Shown: positions 11,640 to 23,434 of the stretch, piece after piece
Position numbering within the stretch: the first letter of the stretch is position 1
Layout of the letters: every line of letters starts with the position of its first letter
DNA from: Pisolithus tinctorius
Taxonomy: Eukaryota; Basidiomycota; Agaricomycetes; Boletales; Pisolithaceae
DNA length: 64,000 nucleotides
Direction: 5' to 3'
Assembly: GCA_024663395.1 (NCBI GenBank)
Contig: JANFAH010000003.1
Location: 3,720,001-3,784,000, forward strand
Position numbers and translations under genes: made by a program
Notes under the pieces: generated by a model
Seen by the model: only the letters and a program-made list of their open reading frames with translations
The model's database searches: none
Told to the model about the DNA's origin: nothing

Positions 11640-12133
11640 AACAAAGTTATGAGTATCTACACTATGTCAGTACCAGGTAAACAAACATAAGTATAAGTAT
11701 GCTCACCTCAGTGTACGAAGTAGTCACTGAGGTGGGAAAGAACAGTGCGGAAAATTTATAGTACTGTAATTAGTAAGCATAGTGACATCAGAATTTACTT
11801 CCAAGGGTTGGGGAGAAACTCTGAGCCCTCTGGGCAAAACTCCAAGAGGCTACCATAATTCCGGAATGCATTCTCGACAATATATACTGAAGACCAGCAA
11901 CCCAAAGGCTGGGGCTACTGGTGGCAGACTGGATATCAATGCAGAGAAACTAACTAAGGGTTAAGCAAGAAGGCAGAGATCAGAGAGCTGGTGACAGACA
12001 CTGCCTCAGCACACATGGGGGCAGTACAGAGCTAACTAGAAAAGTATAGTAAAAGGGAGGGTACATTTGGCATTCAGTGTTGTCTCAGCATTGATGGCAT
12101 TAGCCTGAGGTATGAGCCTCTCAGTATATGACA
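11640..12133 (-). repeat. Minus-strand LTR (starts TGTCATATAC)
   Basis: On the minus strand this begins TGTCATATACTGAGAGG directly after a purine tract (CTAAGGGGGGGATAC, 12134-12148). It has TATA-like boxes near 11,885 and 11,760 and ends next to the copia primer site. The purine tract suggests the 3' LTR of minus-strand element F; the adjacent primer site suggests the 5' LTR of the copia element. I cannot decide between the two. The TGTCATAT start and the purine tract match element E. Confidence 0.45.
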
Positions 12134-12274
12134 GTATCCCCCCCTTAGGGTTGAGCCCCCAAGACCCACTCTAAGGTACACAAGGTCAGTAGTTGCCATG
12201 CCAGTAGAACACATGTTCCCTGAGGTCAAAAGGCAAGTTTCCTGCAAAACCTGTTTTTTCCCAACCTCCCCATC

Positions 12275-13390
12275 ATGTCTGCTCATCAACCCACTCCATG
12301 CATAACTAGCAACCCAACTGGTTTCCAGAGGGCCACCATGCCCAAGCTCCAGATCACCAGTGACAATGAGGAGGCCAATATTTGGGTGAAGATTGCTGAG
12401 TGCAAGCAGTGTAAGGTGGTGAGGGGAGAGGCTGCCTGATTGGAGGTGGAGATGCTTGAGAGAGAGCATCTAGAGGCAGAGCAGCATGAAAGAGAGTGAC
12501 TGGAAGCTGAGTGTTGAGAGCAAGAGTGGCTGGAGGCTGAGAAATGCAAGCAGGAGTGGGTGGAGGCTGAAAATGCAAGCAGGAGTGACTGGAGGCTGAG
12601 CACCAGGAGTGGGAAACCCAGGCCCAACAGAAGACAAGGGAACCGAAGGGCAAGGCATGGGCAATGAGCACCAGTGTTTCAAACACTGGTTGTGCCAACA
12701 GTGTGAGAAGGGGTGGGTGCTGTGTACTTTCAGTTGCATGCAGCAGAGTAAGCACAAGAAGAGGATGTGCAACCAGTGTACCAACATGAAGGTCAGGTGT
12801 GAGTTCCCTGAGGGGGTGGAGCCCAAGACCAAAGAGGTCAGAGCAAAGGCTGGGAAGAAGAGAGCACCAGAGGACACTACATCACCAAGAGCTGGGGAGA
12901 AGAAGAAGGTTACTCGAACCAGGTCTGGGGTCCCCAGTGAGTCAGAAGCCAGCCCCTTTGGAGTGGTCATGCCCACTGCTGCTCCCCCTGACCCTTTGGT
13001 TGCAATGGTGGTCAAGGGTTTTGAGCTGATTGCAGTAGCTATGGACCATCAGACCACAGAGATGCAAGCTGGGAGGGAGACCCAGTGCTGATTCAACAGT
13101 TGGCTGGGTGATCTATTGGGTGAGTTTGAGTTCATTCTTCACCTGGCCTCCCCAGTGTCTGAGTCTAGTGAGGAGCTGCACTCAGATGTGGCAGCTCTGG
13201 AGCTCAAGAGCCTCCAGTTGGATTGTGAAGGAGTGGGGGTGGAGTTGGATGAGGGAATCATGTGCTAGCCTGAGGATGTGCATATGAAGGGTTGGTGGCC
13301 TGGGTCAGAGAGTGGGGAGGAATGAGAGCTCCAGATGAGCAAGGGGGAAGTGTTTGAGGGGGACTCCAAGTGAGTACACTGGTCTGAGCT
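12275..13390 (+). pseudogene. Second zinc-cluster / coiled-coil gene
   Basis: The plus-strand frame from MSAHQPTPCITSN (12275) has a long heptad-like Glu-rich run (LEREHLEAEQHERE, 12440-12560). A Cys-rich cluster follows (CQQC...C...C...CNQCTNMKVRC, 12680-12800), then a Lys/Arg-rich basic stretch (12830-12930), and an acidic C-terminus interrupted by TGA/TAG codons. The layout (MSA start, coiled coil, CxxC...CxxCxxMKxxC, charged tail) is the same as in the gene at 4544-7489. It lies antisense between the F pol 3' end and the LTR at 12133. I do not know a function; the frame contains several stops, mostly TGA, so it is probably dead. Confidence 0.5.
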
Positions 13391-13507
13391 GAATGCTGAT
13401 GTAAATACTGTATACATGTTTTTCAATGCATCAATTGTCTTAGTATAGTAAGGGAAAGTAAGAACAAGAAAAAGAAAAAGAAGGTTAGAGGGATGTTTAG
13501 CTAGGGA

Positions 13508-14248
13508 TCAGTCTGGGTTTACCAGGATAACTGGCATGGAACACAGTGAGTAAATCCTCAGAATTTCCCAGCTCAGTGGTTGGTGGCCAGGATGTTTCCT
13601 TGTCAGTGCCCTTGTAGCCAGCCCAGCACCCAAGTACTGTAGTTTATGCCTCTGGTGCCAGTCTACCTTTGAGTTGAGAATCTCAGTGATCTTGTACTCT
13701 GGTTCACTGTCCACCTTGACCAGAGGTGGTGGTGGCTGGGTTTGGTTTGGGATGGTATTGGGGTGTGCTGGTTCTAACTGTGACACATGGAATACTGGGT
13801 GTACCATGTGCATGGAGTCTGGAAGGTGAAGGGTGAACAAGTGGGTGCCAGGCTGGGCTATTACTGAGTAAGGGCCTAGGTTCTTTTCTGCAAGTTTCTG
13901 TGATGGTCTTGTGGTCCAGAAGTACTTGGCTTTGACATAGACCTGGTCACTGAGGTTGATCTCAAGTGCCAGTAGCCTTTTTGCATCTGCTGGACCTTGG
14001 TATCTAGCTTGGGCTAGTGCCATCTCTTCTCACAGGAACTGGTGTAATTCATCTAGGTCCACAGCATAGTCCCTAGCCCATACTGAGGATAAGTCCCTTT
14101 CAGGCAAGACCAAGAGGTTTGGGTGAAAACCCTTGTTGGTGAAGAAAGGGGAAACACCAGTGGTAGCACTCAGGGCATTGTTGTAGGCAAACTCAGCCAA
14201 TGGAAGTAACTCAGCCCAGTTATCCTGTTGGTAGTTGCAATATATGTA
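13508..14248 (-). pseudogene. Element F: integrase C-terminus and chromodomain
   Basis: Minus-strand pol end. Part of the integrase core (CNYQQDNWAELLPLAEFAYNN) begins right at the TA where element G inserted. It is followed by the GPY/F-like region (KNLGPYSVIAQPGTHLFTLHLP), HPVFHVSQLEP and a degenerate chromodomain (EPEYKITEILNSKV). A TGA near 14,028 (QFL-stop-EEMALAQARY) fits CGA-to-TGA. The N-terminal part of the same pol lies at 45,617-47,697, on the far side of the nest. Chromodomain plus the RT type place F in the chromovirus group of Ty3/gypsy. The first 34 residues encoded at 14,249-14,347 come from G, not from pol. Confidence 0.85.
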
Positions 14249-14935
14249 CAGTGACTCCAAAAACCCTTCCAATGTCTGCCCCAAATGGAGTGTGTGAAGT
14301 GTAGTGCGAAAAGGGGTGGGAATTTCACTTTGCATCTCTAGGAACAAATTTAGAACTTGCTCTCAGCTACAGAATGGTACCTTTTTCATGTGATTTGGCT
14401 GACAGGCAGTGGAGATATCATTGATTTAAATCTGCAATACCATTGAAAGGGTTTTTTCACTTTTGAATTGAAAAGGGTATTTGGAGAACCAGAAGCTGAG
14501 ATCTCAGGAGGGATGAGAAAATATGATTACATAATAAACCACATGATCTTCCAGATGATTTGTCATCATGCAAACAATGATAAACATTGAATTTGTACTG
14601 ATAAGCCTCCCTCTTTTCCCACAACTCAAGAAATCATCTCTCTGGCTCACATGGTCATTCTCTCAGGGAAATCTTATCAAATACTGGTTTCTACTACAGT
14701 ACCATCTGTATAATATGCTCTTAGAACCATCAGTCCCTTAAAAAACCTGCTGTCAGTCATTCTCTGCACTGTTTACCCACCCATGCCTGATGTGTTCTGG
14801 GACTAATCAGTGCTTGGAAGGCTGAAAATGTTATGGAGGTTAATCTGGCACTTCAGAACATGATGGACAAACAAATCCACTCTCAACCAATGCATTTTTG
14901 GCACAGGGCCACTGGTATGGAGGTTGGGGGGAAAC

Positions 14936-15143
14936 AAAACCTCCTTGTGCTCCAAGCACCCTAAGAGGGTTCACTAGATCTTGCTCTGATCTGAACTTTG
15001 GATGACTAGGGAAGGGTTATGCAGTCACATGTGACCAAAGGCAATATTCAGGGCCAGATGGCAGCACAGGATTCTGCTCCATGGCAGCTCAGTAGCATAT
15101 CCTTCTGATGACACCCCAAGGGTAATGAGGATTTTGTCTCACC
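14936..15143. other. Central spacer of foldback element G
   Basis: Single-copy loop between the two inverted arms. It has no ORF of note and no recognisable motif. With arms of about 680 bp it would form a very long hairpin. Confidence 0.6.
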
Positions 15144-15805
15144 CCAACCTCCATACCAGTGGCCCTGTGCCAAAAATGCATTGGTTGAGAGTGGATTTGT
15201 TTGTCCATCATGTTCTGAAGTGCCAGATTAACCTCCATAACATTTTCAGCCTTCCAAGCACTGATTAGTCCCAGAACACATCAGGCATGGGTGGGTAAAC
15301 AGTGCAGAGAATGACTGACAGCAGGTTTTTTAAGGGACTGATGGTTCTAAGAGCATATTATACAGATGGTACTGTAGTAGAAACCAGTATTTGATAAGAT
15401 TTCCCTGAGAGAATGACCATGTGAGCCAGAGAGATGATTTCTTGAGTTGTGGGAAAAGAGGGAGGCTTATCAGTACAAATTCAATGTTTATCATTGTTTG
15501 CATGATGACAAATCATCTGGAAGATCATGTGGTTTATTATGTAATCATATTTTCTCATCCCTCCTGAGATCTCAGCTTCTGGTTCTCCAAATACCCTTTT
15601 CAATTCAAAAGTGAAAAAACCCTTTCAATGGTATTGCAGATTTAAATCAATGATATCTCCACTGCCTGTCAGCCAAATCACATGAAAAAGGTACCATTCT
15701 GTGGCTGAGAGCAAGTTCTAAATTTGTTCCTAGAGATGCGAAGCGAAATTCCCACCCCTTTTCACACTACACTTCACACACTCCATGTAGAGCAAACATT
15801 GAAAG

Positions 15806-16669
15806 TGTCATATCCATGACTCTCGGACTCGGACTCAGCCCAGTCCGGACCCCTAGCCCCTAACTCCGGTCAACTCCGGTCCTAGTCCAGCCTAGAAACC
15901 CAGTCCTGGCCCTAGATAACTCAACTCTGGCCTGCATAACTCAAGTCCGGTGTTTTACCCCTATCCCCGGTCCATTTTGGCCTCCCAGCCTTGTGCTGCT
16001 CCACCCCAGTCCTCCTAGGTCTATGTCCGGGTGACCCGGACATAACTCTGGTCTGTTTCCCTTTGTTTGTACTATATTTAGTCTAGCCCGTTCATCTGAC
16101 TTTGCTTACTGTACAAATCCTGTGTCTGACCCCAGTATGCCGGTCACCCGGACTTTGGCTATTAGCCTCGGCACAGCCACTATGGCTATCCACTCTCTTG
16201 CTAATCTTCTTGCTAATAGCTTATTAACAAGTCCGGCTCTGTGTTCGTTATCCCAGACCGGCCTCATGTATTTAACCCCTGTACATACTTTGTAGCACCC
16301 TCAGTCAGAATATCAACTTAGTATTACCCCTCAAGACTACTCTATAGCTAAGGCCGAGCCTTAAGCTATCCCTGGCCCCTGTCCTGGACCTCTCCCTGGC
16401 TTGCATAAGGGTACAGCACATAAGCTGAGACCAAGGGAGATAGATCCAACCCTGGACCGGCTTCCCCTTGTGCACACTCCAATACTGGTCGGTTTCCCAT
16501 GCTACCGGTCTTATTCCTGCACTCCTGGCCTTAAGTCCGGTCCTCCGGACTTAGCCCCTGACCTCCGGCCTTGACTCTGGTCTAACCGGACTTGGCCCCT
16601 GTCTCCCGGCCTTGATTCTGGCCACTCAGACTTGGCCCCTGTCACCCGAGGGTAAACCTGTACTTCACA
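15806..16669 (+). repeat. 5' LTR of element E
   Basis: 864 bp, TGTCATATCC...GTACTTCACA. It contains TATTTAA at 16,269-16,275, 34 nt before the predicted transcript start at 16,303. Compared with the 3' LTR, most differences are CCGG versus CTGG or CCAG, i.e. CpG transitions. Confidence 0.9.
16303..16313 (+). promoter_or_regulatory. Predicted RNA start / self-primer of E
   Basis: AGTCAGAATAT begins 34 nt after the start of the TATTTAA box and is the exact complement of the 11-nt primer site 2 nt past the LTR. In Tf1 the first 11 nt of the mRNA fold back and prime reverse transcription; the same arrangement is inferred here. Confidence 0.7.
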
Positions 16670-16671
16670 GT

Positions 16672-16682
16672 ATATTCTGACT
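16672..16682 (+). promoter_or_regulatory. Self-priming primer binding site of E
   Basis: ATATTCTGACT starts after a 2-nt gap from the end of the 5' LTR and pairs 11/11 with 16,303-16,313. The gap and length are the same as in elements C and D. Confidence 0.7.
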
Positions 16683-18552
16683 CACACTTGTGCAAGTCAT
16701 TGCATCATGTCTAGGTTCTGCTCTAGAGCCCCTACCCATGGCCTTGCCTGTTGGGACTTGTCAGGATACCTCTCCTCTGACTCCAGAGCCCAACCTGGAG
16801 ATCTCTGCTAAAGCAGAGAGGTAACCCAGCACCCCTCGGCACTCTGCACACCCCCGGGTTGCATTACCCCAGACACTACATCCTTAGTGGTCAAGGCTTA
16901 ATGCATCCACTCCCTCACTCCTGATCCCTGCCTGCCACTCGTTTTCTCCTGACTCCGGACCGGCCATGTCAGCCCCTGAGTCAGACTCACCATCCGGACT
17001 CACCACCAACCTGGGTTCTTGCCTGGGCCTACTTCCAGGTCAGAGTTACCCTCTGGACTTGCCCCTGAGTCAGCCTCAAAAACCGGACTCACTTCTGTTA
17101 GCTCCCCCAAGCTACCTCTGACCCCTGGCTGGTCACCCCAGTCTTCACCACAGTCCTTACCTCAGTCATCCCAGCACTCTAGCCCAGCTATCTTTGTCCA
17201 GTTCTACTGTACTAGATACTGGGATCTCGTCACCCATTTGACCTCCTGACCCCCTGATGTTGGTCTCCAGACCTCTGTGCACCTCTGGTGCAGCCCCAGG
17301 CCTGGACTTAGCCAGTCCTGGTCCTCAACACCTTCCCTGTTCCCCATTGGCACTCGGCTTCAGCGGTTTTTGGGTTCGGTCTCCATCCTCAGCCTTTGCT
17401 ACACCAGCCTTGGAGCCATGGACCCACTTTCTGGTCTCCAAACTGCCTGTAACCAGCCTGTCCGGCCTTGGTTTCACTTGTCCATGCTCACCTGGACTTG
17501 TCCGAAGCCGCTTTGCCACTTCTCTCAGCCTCCTGCCCTTCGTTACTGGCCATTCTGGCCTCGGTCTGACTCAGCCACCTCACCCGGACTTGTCTGGACC
17601 TGTTACTAGGTCTTGGACCAGTCCTGGCTTTCCCCAGACCCTCTTATTCCTCTCAGACCCCTCCTGGGTCTCCTGTCCATTGTCCTGGTCCTGCACTAGT
17701 CACCTTGGCCTTGGAGTGGTGCTTGTCCTTTGGACTCACACCAGGCCTCAGCTCTGGTGGTCTTAGCTAGTGCATGACACCTCCATTTCGGTCTAGGACC
17801 GGTCTGCCAGCCCTCTGGCCCTTAGCCTGATCCTGACCTCTTTTCCAGCCTCACTTTTCACTTAGAGGCACCCCCTGGGCATGCTAGCCCTTTGGACTTG
17901 CTCCTGACCCCCAATTTTCGGTCTAGGACCGGTCTGCTGGTCCTCCGGCCCCTATCCCGGTCCCTGACCTCATTTCCGGTCCTTTCCCTGTCCTCTGTCC
18001 ACCCCGGGATCCTAACCGGGTTAACAAGTTGGTGACTTTGTACTCCGGAAGCCAAAACTGTTGGTCTCGGTTGAGACAAATCAATTAGAGTCTACCCCAG
18101 GATCCTAACTGGGTCAACAAGTTGGTACTCTGGTACACCAGAAGCCAAACTGGTGGTCTTGGTAGAGACAAATCAATTAGTGCATCACTCCAGCCCCTTA
18201 GCAGTCCTGGCTCGTCCTGCCAGTCCCTCGGCCTCAACCTGGCTTTTTAGCATGGACCGGACTTGCTAACTCCAGTCCTCCTATTTGTGTCCACTTTGTC
18301 CCACCTCCAGACTCCCTTATGACTGGTCTCCTGAGTTCCGGTCTCCCCTCCCTCACTAGGCCTTGTCACCCTTTGTCTGGCCTGTTGTCTCCAGACTTCC
18401 TTAGAGCCCCTGACCAGTCTTGCTGACTCTGGCTTTCTTTCTCTTTTCCGGTGTTCATCTCCAGGCCTTCTCATGGCCCTTGACCAGTCTTGCTCACTCC
18501 AGACTCATTCCTTTTGGCCAGTCTCCTGTCTCCAGCCTCCCTCGGCCTCTGA
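16683..18552 (+). other. Element E internal region, left part
   Basis: No gene is supported. The sequence is dense in CCGG and its CpG-decay forms CTGG and CCAG, often inside phrases such as GACTTG and GGCCTTG, giving degenerate low-complexity ORFs with no recognisable domain. The 5-bp TSD TCTGA of element D ends this part (18,548-18,552). Confidence 0.6.
18001..18180 (+). repeat. Two-copy tandem repeat in E
   Basis: Two adjacent units of about 85-90 bp, each with GGATCCTAAC.GGGT.AACAAGTTGGT at the left and GAGACAAATCAATTAG at the right (about 18,001-18,088 and 18,095-18,180). They differ mainly by CpG-type transitions and small indels. Confidence 0.65.
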
Positions 18553-18946
18553 TGTGATGAGACCTAAACAACAGAGTTTGTTGTAGGCTCACACCAAGAA
18601 CCAACAAAGAAGAGTAAAGAGAAAGAAAGGGGAGCGGCTTAGAAGCAGGTGGATTTAGGACTCGGAGACCCAAATGAACTAGCTTAGAGCTAGTTGGGTG
18701 ATTGAGCAAGGGTATTTATACTAAAGTACATGAGGTAACGGTGAGGCATACATGAGGTCCATGACATCATAGTGATGTCATAATGATATCATAGTGGAGC
18801 AGAATGTACTAGAAGAGGAAAGCAAGGCGGAGGTGAGGCGAAGCCTAGGCCAGAGTCCAGACCGAGACCAGGAGATAAGATAAGATGAAAAGATTAGATA
18901 AGGCAAAAAGAGAAGAGAAGAAAGGAAAAGAGTATGTATTGTAACA
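18553..18946 (-). repeat. 3' LTR of element D
   Basis: Ends are TGTGATGAG...GTAACA on the plus strand, 394 bp, the same length as the 5' LTR at 41,322. The minus-strand purine tract AAGGAGGGGATAG lies next to it (18,947-18,960). Confidence 0.93.
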
Positions 18947-18957
18947 CTATCCCCTCC

Positions 18958-21900
18958 TTAGAAATCGACTTCCAGGCGATTGAAGGTAGGGACAGTGTCG
19001 GTAAAGTTTTCTAGGGGCCTAAAGAGAGAGGTGAAAAGAGAGGAGTCCATGCCGTGGAGTTTTCGAGGAGCAGAGGGGTTGCAATGGTGGAAGTCTCTGA
19101 CAGCACCAGGGGCAGACTTTAGAGCAGACTCGGGTTCCCAGGTGCGGTCCTTGTCATGATAGCCTTTCCAATGAACGAGGTACTCGAGTTTACCCCTTTT
19201 TAGGCGAGAGTCAGCGACATAGTCTACCTCAAACTCTTCGTCGCCCTCATGTCCCACCACCGGTCCCAGGCGGGTAACGTTCTGTCCCTCCAACGGCCCC
19301 TTGTACGGCTTAACTCGGGAAACGTTAACAACTGGATGGATCTTGAGGGTTTTGGGCAGCTTTAACTCAACCGCATTGGGTTTGAGTGAAATGACCTTGT
19401 AGGGGCCGATCCATCGTTCGGTGAGTTTTTGGGAGGGGCGTCCTGAGAGAGAAATCTGGGAAGTTTCCAACCAGACCATGTCACCAACAGAGTAGGAGGG
19501 GGCATCAGAGCGAGACGCGTCTGCAGACACCCTCATTCGCTCTGCAGCTTTATTCAAAGCTTTTCTTGTGTCCTCCAAAACCTTAGCAAGGTCAACAGCG
19601 TGGTCTGTAGCTGCCTCTGCCTTGGAAAGGAAGGGTTCTATGCCCATCCTGGGGGTGTAGGAACGAGTAACCGAGAAGGGACTCCTACCAGTGGACTCCT
19701 GCCATTTGTTATTATAGGAGAACTGGGTGACCTTGAGCCAAGAAGGCCAAGAATCCTGTCGGTCGTTGACAAAGAGGTGAAGGTACTGCTGTAGGTCTTG
19801 GATAAGGCGTTCCGTTTGACCATCTGTCTGAGGGTGAAAGGTGGTGGAGAGTTTGGGTTTGACCCCAAGCATCTTGCAGAGCTCAGTAGTGAACGCACTG
19901 GCAAACTGGGGACCCCGATCAGAGATGACGGAGGAAGGTAATCTGTGCTGGGTCCACACATGATCCCGAAAGAGTTCCGCAGTTTGAAGCAAGGAGACCT
20001 CCTTGGTAGTGGGGGCAAAAACCACCTCCTTTGAAAACCTGTCTACCACCACCATGACGTTGTCAAAGCCCTGTGCCTCTGGTAACTCCATGAAGTCAAC
20101 CGAGATGTTGGTCCAGGGGCGTTCTGGGACAGGGTTTGGAAGGAGTTTCCCTGCTGGAGGAGACCTAGAGCTTTTGGCCATTTGACAACAATGGCATGCT
20201 GAAACGTAGTCCCTGACAGTGGCAGTCATTCCAGGCCAGACATAGTTGTGGGAAACGAGTTCCAAAGTTTTCCTCCATCCAGGATGACCTGCAAGTGGGG
20301 TGTCATGATGCTTTTCAAGACAGTGGACTCTGATGGCAGGCGGGACATAAACCTTCCCCTGGCAAATGTACAACCCTTCCCTGAGGACGGAGCCCTCTGG
20401 TTGTGGTGTTACCGAGGAGGCAGACTTCAGAGTGATGATGAGATCAGTGTCTTCCCCTACCACCAAGGTGGCTGCCACCCTGGAGGGATCAAGCAACATG
20501 ACCCCTTGATTATCTGACCCTTTTGGTTCGTGATCCTCTCTCCTAGAAAGGGCATCAGCCTTGGCCATTGAAGACCCGGGCTTGTACACCAGCTTGTAGT
20601 TGAAACGGGAGAGATACTGGGCCCAGTGTGCCTGGCGGCGATCTAGATTTTGTGCCTTCATGAAATACTGGAGGTTAGCGTGGTCAGTCCAGATTTCAAA
20701 CTGGTAAGGGGTGGCCTCGAGATAATGTCACCACGTTTCCAGAGCACGGATTATGGCCAACATCTCCTTGTCGAAGACCTGGTAGTTTCGTTCAGGGGGG
20801 GACATGGAATGGGAATAGAAGGCGACAGGTCGCCAGAGATCATCATCACACTTCACAGAGAGCACGGCTCCAGTGGCAAAGTCCGAGGCATCTGTTTCTA
20901 GACAGAACTCTCTATCTTGATCCGGGAAAGCGAGGATGGGAGCAGTGGTGAAGGCAACCTTCAAAGCATCGAAGGCCTGTTGTTCTCGTGGACCCCAAGT
21001 CCAGAGCTGATCTTTTCTTGTGAGGTCATTGAGTGGACGAGCAATCTGTGCAAAGTCCTTGATGAAGCGGCGATAGAAGTTCGCTAGTCCCAAGAAGGCC
21101 CGTACTGAGCGGACCTTCGTAGGAACCAGCCACTCAGTTATGGCTTTGACCTTGCCTTCATCCATACTGACTCCCTCGGTTCCAACCACCATGCCCAGGA
21201 ACTCCACCTGCTTTTGCTTGAAGAAGCACTTCTCTGGTTTGACAAAGAGGTTGTTCTCCTCCAACCTTCTCAGCACCTCCAGGACTATCCTGTCATGCTC
21301 CTTTTCATCGTCTGTTTTCGTGAAGATCATCATGTTGTTGATATAGACCACAAGGGCGTCCTCCATGTCACCAAAGATGTTGTTCATCATGTTTTGGAAG
21401 GTAGATGGCGAGTTGCAGAGGCCGAAGTACATGACCAGTGGTTCGTATGCTCCCTTATGGGTGACGAAGGCAGCTTTCCACTCGTCTCCTTCCTTTATGC
21501 GAACATTGTTGTACCCCCATCGGAGATCCATCTTGGTGAAGAGCTTACAGCCCTTGAGTTTATCAACAAGCTGAGAAATGAGAGGGAGAGGGTATGCATT
21601 CTTAACTGTATGTTCGTTAAGATACTGGTAGTCTTGCACCATGCGCTTCTTTCCATCTTTCTTTGGAACGAAGAAAACAGGGGAGGTCTGGGGTGACTTC
21701 GAGGGGCGGATGTAGCCTTTACGTAGTTGGTCCTCAAGGAAGTCCGACACCTCCTTCTGTTCCTCTACGGAGAGTGGGATGAGACGACCGCGTTTGGGAG
21801 TGAAGGTTTCTTTAAGGTCGATGGCATGATCCCATGGTTTACGAAGTGGCATCCTTTCCGATTCTTCCTTCGAGAACACCTTTAGATACTGGTGATACTC

Positions 21901-22640
21901 CTTTGGGACGAGTTCTTCAGTGGTCCCAGCTTGAACTCTGGTGGAACAAAGCTTCGGATAGAGGTACTCCATGTCCTGTACTTCCTGTCCTTCCGCTATC
22001 CTTTCTGCTCTTGTCTTTGGAGCCAGATCATGACACTTGCGAGGACAACGGGACAACTTCACCTGCTTGGTTTCCCAACACACCTCTGGGTTGTGTTTTC
22101 GTAGCCAGGTGTAGCTGAGTATGAGGGGATGTGTGCCAAGCGTGGTGACCTGAGCCCAGACAGACTCTCGGTGTCCTTGATAGTTCATAACAAGGGAGGC
22201 AACATGTGTGATGTTGCCTGCCACGTTAGGGGTCCCATCAACGTTGAGGACAGTAATGGGTCGACCAAGCTTGATCAGCGGAACGTCATTTTCATCAGCC
22301 CATTTTTTGTCCAAGAAGGTATCATTGGCTCCTGAATCCACCAACGCTTTTACACTCCACTTCTTTTCTCGTCCTTCTAACACCACTTCCAACTCCAATT
22401 CGGCCTTTGGATCTGCCATTCTTATTTTCAGGGTTTCTTTTGTTTTCTGGATAGGCATATTTTTATTTTTATCGCAAGAGGAATTAAGCACTGATAGTTT
22501 TACATCTGCAGCCACGCCCCCTGGGGTCGCCTCTTCAGATGGTACAGTAATCTCCGAGTTAAATATATCCTGCTCGGTAGAGAAATTGTCAACGCCTAAG
22601 ACAGAAAACTTATTACAAACATAGCCAGTGGAGACCTGAT
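18958..22640 (-). pseudogene. Element D pol (PR-RT-RH-IN-chromodomain)
   Basis: Minus-strand pol, probably entered by a -1 frameshift after gag. Protease DSGANDTF (about 22,330) comes first. In RT the catalytic box reads YINNMM (about 21,345) where sister element C has YIDDLM. RNase H follows (ETDASDFATGAVLS, about 20,900). Integrase has H-H-C-C (HHDTPLAGH, CHCCQMAK) and a DDE core (SVDFMEL, ISDRGPQF, DGQTERL). The C-terminal chromodomain reads EYLVHWKGYHDKDRTWEPES (about 19,140). One TGA lies at 20,728-20,730, where C has CAA; both would derive from CGA. The YIDD-to-YINN change equals two CpG-to-CpA transitions. Non-functional, though most of the frame is open. Confidence 0.93.
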
Positions 22641-22643
22641 CCT

Positions 22644-23434
22644 CTACTGGCCGAACTCTTTTCCCTGGCTCTTCATTTCATTGATTTGCTTATCATAGAA
22701 GAAGGCCTGCATCTCTTCAAACGTCATTTGGCAAAGGGCGGTCTCTTGTGCTTCTTGTGTTACCTCCCATATGTTGGGTCTAGCGGGACCCTTTCCTTTA
22801 GCGCAAGGGCAATCACGTTTGTAGTGATTCCCTTGGCAGTCGAAGCACTTGATATGGGAAGGAACAGGGCGAGGAGGGAAGTGAGTGGCGCCGATCTCCA
22901 TGGGAGCACCACGGCCGGGTTGAGTGCCGGTAGGAGTGAAATGGGGAGAGTATGAGGGACGGTTATGGGGGGAGCGGGTAGCGGGTTTGTCGGGGTAGTG
23001 ATTATACAAGAGTTTGAAGCGATCCCTGGCAAGGGCAGCTTCTCGGAATGCAATGGTCATCTGGAGGTAATTGCCCTGCGTATATCCCCTCCTTAGGGCC
23101 TCCTGTATGATGGCGGGGTGTACGGCATTCTCCAGAAGGAAGCTGGTGGTTTCGTCAGTGATGCGTCCTTGGACCTTCAAGGATTCAAACTTCGCATAGA
23201 ATTCCTCGTACCGAGAGTTCCCTTGGTGCATCGTGCGCATCTGTGCTTTTGCCCATTCGACGTCTGTCTGAGGGGCGAAGAACCTATCAATGTCCTCGAT
23301 CATCTCGGCTGTGTCAGGCCATACTCCAGTGACGATGGCGAGGGAGAACTTGGCCTGAGCAAACCTTCCTGCTACAGGGCCTGTCATGTGGGACCACACC
23401 GTGGTACATTTATCTTGGGCAGTAGGCAGGGCGG
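22644..23434 (-). pseudogene. Element D gag, C-terminal part
   Basis: Continues gag from 40,744 after the B insertion: ALPTAQDKCTTVWSHMTGPV... on the minus strand. It includes the capsid-like region (VEWAKAQMRTMHQGNSRYEE) and the zinc knuckle CFDCQGNHYKRDC (about 22,825), and ends KSQGKEFGQ-stop at 22,644. The sequence aligns closely with C gag. Its frame is intact apart from the B insertion. Confidence 0.92.

Noticed and set aside
14936..15143. Inverted repeat as a replication origin or assembly artefact
   Set aside because: The arms end exactly at CAGTG termini inside duplicated TA, as for a transposable element; an artefact would not give TA-flanked ends inside an integrase gene.
17019..17766. 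Overlapping plus-strand ORFs in E as genes
   Set aside because: Pro/Ser/Leu-rich frames created by CCGG-rich DNA; no domain, no shared start signal, and equally open in several frames.
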